Shown: positions 6,901 to 9,990 of the stretch, piece after piece
Numbering within the stretch: the first letter of the stretch is position 1
How the letters are laid out: every line of letters begins with the position of its first letter
From: Phoronis ovalis
Taxonomy: Eukaryota; Phoronida; Phoronidae
Length of the DNA: 11,991 bases
Assembly: GCA_028565635.1 (NCBI GenBank)
Contig: JAOXYB010048691.1
Span: 1-11,991 of the forward strand
Direction of reading: 5' to 3'
The notes under the pieces: generated by a model
What the model saw: the letters and a program-made list of their open reading frames with translations, nothing else
Database searches by the model: none
Told to the model about the DNA's origin: nothing
Program-made: the position numbers and the translations under genes

Positions 6901-9420
6901 AGGGTCGGCATGTCTTACAGCTACCTATAGGCCCCCTTACTATAACATGCGTATCCATTTTAAAAAGTAACAAAGGAAATACATTCAGTTGGTGACTGGT
7001 TTATTACGCTTTTCTTAATGATGTAACTTGTATGTTCTAATATAAGATTACAGGTAAACAATCTAATAGTTCCAACACGTTAGTCGTTTAAACTGTTTTC
7101 TATTTAAAAAATCTTATCTTTTGTTTTAATTATGAAAATATTGTTACTTCATAACCAGTTTTTTCTTGTAGATGAGTGCACTTTTAAGAAATATACCTGG
7201 GTTCCTATATCTTATTGTAAATGCATTCCGACGTGGCAGCATTTTGGTCGACATGGATGTATACATAAATACCGCTGTGAATTCTGAACAGGCACACCAA
7301 CTCATCAACGACACAATCAAAAACGCAGTAATGGCAAATGTCACGATACTTGGGGGATTGCAACTTGATCATAACAATATCCAAGTCAATAACAAAACAG
7401 CAACAATAATAACTACCCCTATTACAATGATTACATCTGCAAGTATGTTTGCACATTAATACAAAATATATTATTATTATTATTCCCTTATAATAATGAA
7501 AACAGTTTTACGGGTAAAGCTGCTTATCTAATGTTCCTTTCAAAACATTTGCTTTTCCCATATAATATGTTTATATATTTCGTAAGTAAAATAAATGTAT
7601 TCTATCAGGAAGTTCATTTTCTTTTGCGGTATATGTTTTTCAAGTCATATTTTTTAATGTCATATGTTTTAAATATGACATTTATTTAATTTTTGATCCT
7701 TCAAGGTGGGGATGTTTACTAATACATGGGCGTTTTATTAATTTAAATCCTCTTTGTAGATAAATCAACAGTTTGGTTGACATGACAATTACATAAAATA
7801 TCTTCAGTGATGTTAAATTGTAGCTTCCATTCTTTGTGACTGTTTTGTAGTACCTGACTGCGGTAGACCACCAGTTATAGCTGATAGCATCAGAGATTTT
7901 ACTACAACTACATCTGGCTCTACTGCACATTACGCATGCGACAATGGTTTTATAATGTCTGGAAATTCACAAATAGCATGCCAAAACAATGGTACATGGG
8001 AAGCTGCACCAATTTGTACAGGTTTGTTATTTGTTTTGTTCTTCGATCGTTCGCTATATTAGGTTAAACAATGCTATCGACTAGTGCACAACTTGCACTC
8101 GCCTGTACCTGTATATGTACATGTACATGTACATGAAAATGTAGGATGATATTGTGAATTTGGAATACCATCACGCTTTGGTTATAGGAATGTTTTCCAT
8201 ACTCTATGCTCATTTTGTAAAAATAGGACACACAAATGATGATGAGCTTCTAAAAAAAATGTTGTTATTAATTTAAATTTCATACAAATACTTTGGAATC
8301 ACATAAACATTTTTATTAAATTTCAGTCGTATTTGTACGTAAAATTACACAGAAATTCAGCGTTACTGTGGTCAATATAGTTATATTCCTTCAATTTAAC
8401 AAGAGCGAAAGATTTACGTCATTAATCTTTTGCCAACCGCGATAAGCCTTTCTCTCTGCGTGATCCATCGTCGCCTACCACGTCTATTCTATCATTATGA
8501 CTCATCCTGAATAGGTATCGCAGTTGCTTAGCGGACTATATATCGATAAACTCTGACTTAATATGTGTGATCGACCGCCTACTCACTTATCCCACTGTTA
8601 TACATATAATTATAAGCTGCAACTTGATTGGTGTCAAGACTTTTGTAACACTTTAATTACATAGAACCAAAGGGATTATAGTTCTTCTATTTTCGAAATA
8701 ATCTGGAGAAGGTACGGAACACTAACGGAGGGATTTATTCAGGCTATCATCAATTCTGCCAAGCGAGGAATTCTCTGTGTCAAGATCGTACTACTATTTT
8801 TTTTCTCATATCATTATAAATAAAAGCTGCATGTCGCATGGATTTGTTTCTTTTACAGGTTTCACAACACTTCCCATATACCAGATTATAGTCATTGCAG
8901 TTGTTGCATTGGTATTTGTGGCTATAATAATTCTCTTAGCATGCAAATGTTATGGGTGTGCCAGAAAGTCCGAAAACAAACAGGTATTTAAAGTTCAACC
9001 AATAGATATATTTACATCGAAAGGATTCGTTAGGAAGCGTTTCAGCTGTTTACCAAATTGCAAAATATTTTAACGCATTGCCTTGTAAAAGAAGGTTTTT
9101 AAATTTGTACAGTATTATTCCATGAAATAATGAAATTATATCAAATTATCTTATAAAAGGTAATTAGAAAGTTGACGAGTTACAACGGCTATAATGTCAA
9201 GGGAATTGATGCTTTACAATGATTTTTTATTATTACTTTTTAGCCTTTAAATGGAATTGTCACCGATGTCAAGAGCATTGAAAGTTATGATAACCACATG
9301 TACGATAGTTTGTCTCAGAAAGAGAACTTGGGACTTCATGTCCTGGCTCCTAGAGCCTCAAGACGGGAACTCGCACCTTACCAATTTCCATCCGGATATA
9401 GTTCAAAGGGTCCATATTAG
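762..9420 (+). CDS. Spliced gene, 5'-partial: SRCR-CCP-CCP-SEA-CCP-TM receptor
   Basis: This is the overall gene model: exons 762-959, 2860-3027, 4414-4584, 6296-6420, 7172-7442, 7851-8021, 8859-8983 and 9244-9420. Every intron is GT-AG and all phases match: 1-1 for the SRCR and CCP exons, 1-0 then 0-1 for the two SEA exons, 1-0 for the membrane exon, 0 to the stop. The sum is 1406 nt, a 2-nt partial codon plus 467 codons and a stop, with no internal stop. The product is inferred to be a type I cell-surface protein with SRCR, two CCP, SEA, one CCP, a transmembrane helix and a 58-residue tail. SRCR and CCP domains generally bind ligands (microbial or host glycans, complement-like proteins); the actual ligand is unknown. 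The signal peptide and the first part of the SRCR domain lie upstream of the window. I do not recognise an orthologue, so no symbol is given. Intervening broken exon copies were left out because they carry stops or lack splice sites. Confidence 0.75.
1127..1296 (+). pseudogene. Dead CCP exon: frameshift, in-frame stop, lost donor
   Basis: The acceptor (ACATACAG) and start are intact: E-C-F-E-P-P-A-I-E, phase 1, like the CCP at 2860. Compared with that copy there are two extra bases around 1153-1156. In the expected frame this leads to TAG at 1165-1167. Past the insertion the rest of a CCP is readable in the shifted frame (N-Y-T-C-N-D-G-F-V-M-S-G, a third cysteine, P-T-C). Where the working copy has its GT donor this one has CC at 1297-1298, so the exon end is nominal. 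Two independent lesions (frameshift and donor loss) argue for true decay rather than a sequencing error. The gene model skips it: the SRCR exon at 959 joins 2860 in matching phase. Confidence 0.85.
1297..2859 (+). other. Intron sequence between dead CCP and first intact CCP
   Basis: This is intronic AT-rich sequence containing the MITE-like element at 1662-2263 and a direct repeat of GGCGTCTACT near 2403-2422. The last 35 bases before 2860 resemble those before 1127 (TTCTAAT...GTTGATTTT...CAGAATG), so the duplication that produced the two CCP exons included intron flank. No further exon is recognised. Confidence 0.7.
1662..2263. mobile_element. MITE-like element with long imperfect terminal inverted repeats
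   Basis: The left end reads CAGTAAGTTTCCGAGTTACG and continues through TACTGGTTTGTG at about 1712. The right end carries the reverse complement with few changes: CACAAACCAGTATT from about 2209 to CATAACTCGGAAACCTACAG at 2263. Weaker inverted similarity continues inward (the TCAGA...TGTGACGT region against ATGACATCAGA). TA flanks both ends (1660-1661, 2264-2265), as expected of the TA target duplication of Tc1/mariner-type elements. The interior of about 600 bp encodes no transposase, so it would be a non-autonomous copy. The boundaries are set by eye. Confidence 0.6.
2860..3027 (+). CDS. Exon: CCP/sushi domain (first intact copy)
   Basis: The exon is 168 nt, phase 1-1, with acceptor CAAACAG and donor GTATGT. 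It encodes one whole CCP (sushi, complement control protein) module of about 56 residues: E-C-G-E-P near residue 1, a glycine-rich stretch, N-Y-T-C at about residue 30, G-F-K-M-S-G, a third cysteine in G-T-C-T-A-D-G-T-W, and the last cysteine in S-T-C-T-G. All four conserved cysteines (paired 1-3 and 2-4 in the family) and the conserved tryptophan are present. Sequons N-Y-T and N-G-T are predicted glycosylation sites. Spliced to the SRCR exon, the shared codon becomes GAA (Glu), giving a short D-E-C linker. The exon and its upstream intron flank resemble the damaged copy at 1127-1296, so the two are a local duplicate pair. An ATG 85 bases upstream in the same frame is not needed for the model. 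Confidence 0.92.
3037..3102. repeat. (GT)n microsatellite beside a splice donor
   Basis: About 66 bases of GT repeat, interrupted by GTAT, GTAC-GA and GC variants, starting ten bases after the CCP exon end at 3027. It is long enough to be length-polymorphic. Confidence 0.95.
3633..3649. repeat. (TA)n microsatellite
   Basis: A short uninterrupted TA run of about eight units in the intron. Confidence 0.9.
3998..4042 (+). repeat. Dispersed 45-bp repeat, copy 1
   Basis: The segment ends in AAAAGCAGAAGAACGATAATC and is preceded by a TTTTAGTTTATTATCTC stretch. The same arrangement is at 9553-9598 on the same strand, with TTTTCGTTTATTAACTC. The 21-base core is identical. No coding capacity; it is a fragment of an interspersed element. 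Confidence 0.85.
4096..4138 (+). repeat. Dispersed 42-bp repeat, copy A
   Basis: Reads GAGAAGGCGCGGAACACTGA followed by CAGATGGATTTATTC and GGACTGAT. It matches copies at 8706-8750, 9485-9536 (minus strand) and, more diverged, 10809-10855. Confidence 0.85.
4414..4584 (+). CDS. Exon: CCP/sushi domain (second intact copy)
   Basis: The exon is 171 nt, phase 1-1, with a strong acceptor (T-rich tract then CAG) and donor GTTTGT. It encodes a 57-codon CCP module: Y-D-C-G-R-P-P, H-Y-A-C-Y-S-G-F, T-L-S-G-N-S-T, I-A-C, G-T-W-E-A-A-P-I-C-T-G. All four cysteines, the tryptophan and the G-F/S-G signatures are present, plus one N-S-T sequon. It is clearly related to the CCP at 7851-8021 (same length, same C-G-R-P-P start and W-E-A-A-P-I-C-T-G end) but more diverged than the copy at 5854-6001 is. 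The intron that follows it is nearly identical to the one after 6001. The last base of this exon joins the CC at 6296 to give a GCC (Ala) codon, so it is predicted to splice over the damaged SEA and CCP copies to reach the intact SEA exons. Confidence 0.92.
4877..5006 (+). pseudogene. Broken SEA N-terminal exon: 5-bp duplication and stop
   Basis: This copy is nearly identical to the intact exon at 6296-6420 but is 130 rather than 125 nt. ACTAG is present twice in a row (4957-4961 and 4962-4966) where the other copy has it once. The shift produces TAG at 4978-4980 in the entering frame. Both splice sites look usable (TTTCAG before 4877, GTAAGG after 5006), so it could still be included in mRNA and would then end the protein shortly after the second CCP domain. 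Apart from the insertion only a few substitutions separate the two copies, implying a recent duplication. Confidence 0.88.
5007..5752 (+). other. Intron between broken SEA exons (left copy)
   Basis: A 746-bp duplicated intron nearly identical to 6421-7171. It contains the short hairpin TGTGCT...AGCACA near 5214-5234. No exon is recognised. Confidence 0.8.
5753..6001 (+). pseudogene. Fused remnant: truncated SEA C-terminal exon joined to headless CCP
   Basis: Bases 5753-5844 copy the start of the SEA C-terminal exon (same acceptor, same M-S-A-L-L-R start, the F-R-R-G-S-I-L-V motif, GGT for GGC synonymous). The frame then hits TAA at 5843-5845. From 5854 to 6001 the sequence is the last 148 bases of a CCP exon almost identical to 7874-8021 (V-I-A-D-S-I-R-D-F to P-I-C-T-G), followed by a GT donor. 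The rest of the SEA exon, the intron after it, and the start of the CCP with its C-G-R-P-P are missing. The two pieces are in different frames, and no acceptor precedes the CCP piece. A chimeric 249-nt exon could be spliced, but it would stop at once, so it is read as non-functional. Confidence 0.88.
5832..5855. repeat. Perfect 10-bp inverted repeat at the SEA/CCP fusion point
   Basis: ACATGGATGT (5832-5841) and ACATCCATGT (5846-5855) are exact reverse complements separated by ATAA. The left arm belongs to the SEA exon. The right arm supplies the nine bases (5845-5853) that match neither parent and runs two bases into the CCP sequence. The filler is therefore a reverse-complement copy of the neighbouring sequence. 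Confidence 0.9.
6296..6420 (+). CDS. Exon: N-terminal part of the SEA domain (intact copy)
   Basis: The exon is 125 nt, phase 1 to 0, with acceptor TTTCAG and consensus donor GTAAGT. It encodes about 41 residues: V-R-K-I-T-Q-E-V-S-V-T-V-R-I, a hydrophobic strand, then N-G-L-N-D-V-T-S-S-K-F-L-V-L-K and I-E-N-R at the splice junction. The pattern is an alternating hydrophobic strand, an 'L-x-D/N ... S-x-x-F' turn, then the start of an amphipathic helix. It fits the N-terminal half of SEA domains (membrane-proximal modules of mucins, enterokinase and similar surface proteins). Identification rests mainly on how well it joins the SEA C-terminal part at 7172: both ends are phase 0 and no residue is lost. 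A nearly identical but broken copy is at 4877-5006, and a diverged vestige starts at 8327. Confidence 0.8.
6421..7171 (+). other. Intron inside the SEA domain (right copy)
   Basis: A 751-bp intron, phase 0, splitting the SEA domain after I-E-N-R. Its content parallels 5007-5752, including the same short hairpin near 6624-6645. No additional exon is needed, since the SEA domain reads continuously across it. Confidence 0.8.
7172..7442 (+). CDS. Exon: C-terminal part of SEA domain with GSILV cleavage motif
   Basis: The exon is 271 nt, phase 0 to 1, with acceptor TTCTTGTAG and donor GTATGT. The reading frame is open throughout and gives about 90 residues: a helix end (L-L-R-N-I-P-G-F), F-R-R-G-S-I-L-V-D-M-D-V-Y in the beta-strand region, then a helix (E-Q-A-H-Q-L-I-N-D-T-I) and N-N-I-Q-V. 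That is the layout of the C-terminal half of SEA domains, whose most conserved point is F-R-x-G-S-V-V-V. In MUC1-type SEA domains the G-S bond is cut by autoproteolysis. Here the site reads G-S-I-L-V, so cleavage is plausible but inferred. The stretch after N-N-I-Q-V is rich in threonine, asparagine and isoleucine and forms a linker to the next CCP. Sequons N-D-T, N-V-T and N-K-T are present. The first codon happens to be ATG, but this is an internal exon, not a start. Confidence 0.85.
7443..7850 (+). other. Intron between SEA and membrane-proximal CCP
   Basis: A 408-bp AT-rich intron with an (ATT)n run near 7470-7484. This is the intron that was removed by the deletion in the left, damaged unit. 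No further feature is seen. Confidence 0.75.
7851..8021 (+). CDS. Exon: membrane-proximal CCP/sushi domain
   Basis: The exon is 171 nt, phase 1-1, with acceptor TTTTGTAG and donor GTTTGT. It encodes 57 codons with P-D-C-G-R-P-P, a T-T-T-T stretch, H-Y-A-C-D-N-G-F, M-S-G-N-S, I-A-C, N-G-T-W-E-A-A-P-I-C-T-G. It is a complete CCP module with four cysteines, the tryptophan and an N-G-T sequon. It follows the SEA domain: the last base of exon 7172-7442 plus TA makes an ATA (Ile) codon. Its final G joins GT at 8859 to make GGT (Gly), leading straight into the membrane exon. It is almost identical, over its last 148 bases, to the headless CCP at 5854-6001, which marks a recent duplication. Confidence 0.92.
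8115..8134. repeat. Self-complementary (ATGTAC)n tract
   Basis: Three and a third ATGTAC units form a perfect 20-bp palindrome in the intron. Confidence 0.9.
8327..8445 (+). pseudogene. Vestigial SEA N-terminal exon without a partner
   Basis: After AAATTTCAG (acceptor at 8325-8326) the phase-1 frame reads V-R-K-I-T-Q-K-F-S-V-T-V, matching the V-R-K-I-T-Q-E-V-S-V-T-V start of the intact SEA exon at 6296, and stays open for 38 full codons to TAA at 8443-8445. Similarity fades after about 20 residues. There is no recognisable donor at the expected place, and no SEA C-terminal exon is found between here and the membrane exon at 8859. It therefore looks like the surviving start of a third CCP-SEA unit that lost its second half. 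It is an older copy than the pair at 4877 and 6296. The end coordinate is the in-frame stop, not a splice site. Confidence 0.7.
8706..8750 (+). repeat. Dispersed 42-bp repeat, copy B
   Basis: Reads GAGAAGGTACGGAACACTAA followed by CGGAGGGATTTATTCAGGCT, in the intron before the membrane exon. Confidence 0.85.
8859..8983 (+). CDS. Exon: transmembrane helix and juxtamembrane segment
   Basis: The exon is 125 nt, phase 1 to 0, with acceptor TTTTACAG and donor GTATTT. It encodes a short extracellular stalk (F-T-T-L-P-I-Y-Q), then about 23 strongly hydrophobic residues rich in I, V, A and L, and then A-C-K-C-Y-G-C-A-R-K-S-E-N-K-Q. The basic residues right after the hydrophobic run put the following sequence in the cytosol by the positive-inside rule, consistent with type I topology. 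Three cysteines within six residues at the inner membrane face are candidate palmitoylation sites (inference). An in-frame ATG at 8777 lies in the intron and is not used in this model. If transcription began there, the product would be a short membrane peptide, for which there is no support. Confidence 0.9.
9244..9420 (+). CDS. Terminal coding exon: 58-residue cytoplasmic tail and stop
   Basis: The exon is entered in phase 0 after a T-rich acceptor ending TTTTTAG, and reads 58 codons to TAG at 9418-9420. The frame choice is forced by the phase-0 donor at 8983. Visible features are S-Y-D-N-H-M-Y-D-S-L near residues 14-23, an R-A-S-R-R-E basic patch near residue 40, and G-Y-S-S-K-G-P-Y at the C-terminus. 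Y-D-S-L matches the Y-x-x-hydrophobic pattern used for clathrin-adaptor sorting, and also the half-ITAM pattern; it lacks the hydrophobic residue two before the tyrosine expected of a strict ITIM. The role (internalisation or signalling) is inferred from the motif only. No catalytic domain fits in this length. A different frame starting with ATG at 9251 is an overlapping shadow. Confidence 0.82.
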   Translation, partial: PLNGIVTDVKSIESYDNHMYDSLSQKENLGLHVLAPRASRRELAPYQFPSGYSSKGPY

Positions 9421-9429
9421 GCGAGAATA

Positions 9430-9463
9430 CACATTTTACACCTTTACAGAAAGGTGTAATGTG
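9430..9463 (+). promoter_or_regulatory. Stem-loop just after the stop codon (3' UTR)
   Basis: CACATTTTACACCTTT (9430-9445), a four-base loop ACAG, then AAAGGTGTAATGTG (9450-9463) can pair over 14 base pairs with a two-base bulge. It begins nine bases after the TAG. The pairing is seen directly; a regulatory role is only a possibility. Confidence 0.5.
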
Positions 9464-9484
9464 CATTTTATTTTCCTGTGATTT

Positions 9485-9536
9485 GGACATCAATCTGATT
9501 AAAATCATCCGTTAGTGTTCCGTACCTTCTCAACTA
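9485..9536 (-). repeat. Dispersed 42-bp repeat, copy C (inverted)
   Basis: The reverse complement reads GAGAAGGTACGGAACACTAA followed by CGGATGATTTTAATCAGATTG. It lies in the presumed 3' UTR or just beyond. Confidence 0.85.
9498..9503 (+). terminator. Candidate polyadenylation signal ATTAAA
   Basis: ATTAAA is the commonest variant of the animal poly(A) signal and lies 78 bases after the stop codon. In AT-rich DNA such hexamers are frequent, so this is a weak candidate. It also falls inside dispersed repeat copy C. Confidence 0.25.
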
Positions 9537-9552
9537 ACGTCTGGGCTTAACC

Positions 9553-9598
9553 AGCTTACTTTTCGTTTATTAACTCCAAAAGCAGAAGAACGATAATC
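9553..9598 (+). repeat. Dispersed 45-bp repeat, copy 2
   Basis: Same 21-base core and similar left flank as 3998-4042, here in the 3' flank of the gene. A copy of the 42-bp repeat lies just upstream but in the opposite orientation to its neighbour in the intron copy, so the two repeats are not a single rigid unit. Confidence 0.85.
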
Positions 9599-9952
9599 CA
9601 TTTATTTGTGTATCCTAGGCGAAGTTTTCCGAATGTTTAGTCTGTCGGTTCCTGAGTTCGTCATGCGTTTTAGTTGATAATTATGAAACTGTTTGATACT
9701 ACACTTTGGTGACCCAGATTGGCTACACATTAAAATTCACGATTGTAAAAATTCCTTACCTACGTTCATGGAACTCGCTTTCACTGAGTTTTGTGCAGTT
9801 AGAGTATGCTCCTACTGGGATATTGACCCTGGAGTTACCTACTAGAGTAGCTTACCTGAATCACTTATTTGGTAATTTAATCCGGTTATATTATAGACGA
9901 AACTGGCCATAAAGTTTGAATGTTTTGTAATTCTTTTCTAATCCAAACATGA

Positions 9953-9958
9953 AATAAA
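9953..9958 (+). terminator. Candidate polyadenylation signal AATAAA
   Basis: The first canonical AATAAA after the stop codon, giving a 3' UTR of about 550 bases. There is no clear GT-rich downstream element, so its use is uncertain. Confidence 0.35.
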
Positions 9959-9990
9959 TAACAAAAAATAATTTTACAGGAATGCCCCCG

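Larger units (their letters stand above)
6002..7263 (+). repeat. Tandem duplication, right copy (functional SEA exons)
   Basis: This is the counterpart of 4585-5844. It holds the intact SEA N-terminal exon and the start of the intact SEA C-terminal exon. Homology with the left copy stops at 7263/5844, where the left copy has been rejoined to CCP sequence. The intron following the headless CCP (from 6002) resembles the intron after the CCP at 4414 (GTTT-TCAATTTTTAA...), not the one after the CCP at 7851, which places the recombination point at the 3' end of a CCP exon. Confidence 0.95.
8022..8858 (+). other. Intron between last CCP and transmembrane exon
   Basis: An 837-bp phase-1 intron containing a palindromic ATGTAC repeat (8115-8134), the vestigial SEA exon from 8327 and one 42-bp dispersed repeat. 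Bases about 8440-8600 are noticeably richer in GC than the rest of the intron and match nothing else in the window. This could be an inserted sequence that truncated the SEA vestige, but no element ends are visible. Confidence 0.65.
9421..9990 (+). other. Presumed 3' UTR and immediate downstream flank
   Basis: The stretch holds the stem-loop, two dispersed repeat copies and two candidate poly(A) signals. A 68-codon open frame here (from about 9706) starts at a non-ATG codon and shows no domain, so it is not called as a gene. Confidence 0.5.

Noticed and set aside
7172-7285. Cysteine-rich reading of the SEA C-terminal exon in phase 1
   Set aside because: That frame ends at TGA within about 38 codons, while phase 0 matches the upstream SEA donor, gives the G-S-I-L-V motif and stays open to the next donor.
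7205-7456. Open frame on the minus strand opposite the SEA exon, and similar minus-strand frames at 5725-5910, 7144-7344 and 7682-7930
   Set aside because: They are antisense shadows of the SEA and CCP exons. The plus strand has the domain matches and splice sites.
8777-8858. ATG-started extension upstream of the transmembrane segment as a separate small membrane protein
   Set aside because: The sequence before 8859 is intron with a good acceptor, and the phase fits the CCP exon at 8021.
9695-9711. CTTTGGTGACCC resembling an LTR retrotransposon primer-binding site
   Set aside because: No second LTR, polypurine tract or gag/pol similarity is visible. A short match like this is too weak alone.
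9706-9912. 68-codon open frame downstream of the gene
   Set aside because: It lacks an ATG at its start and has no recognisable domain, and it lies in presumed 3' UTR or flank.
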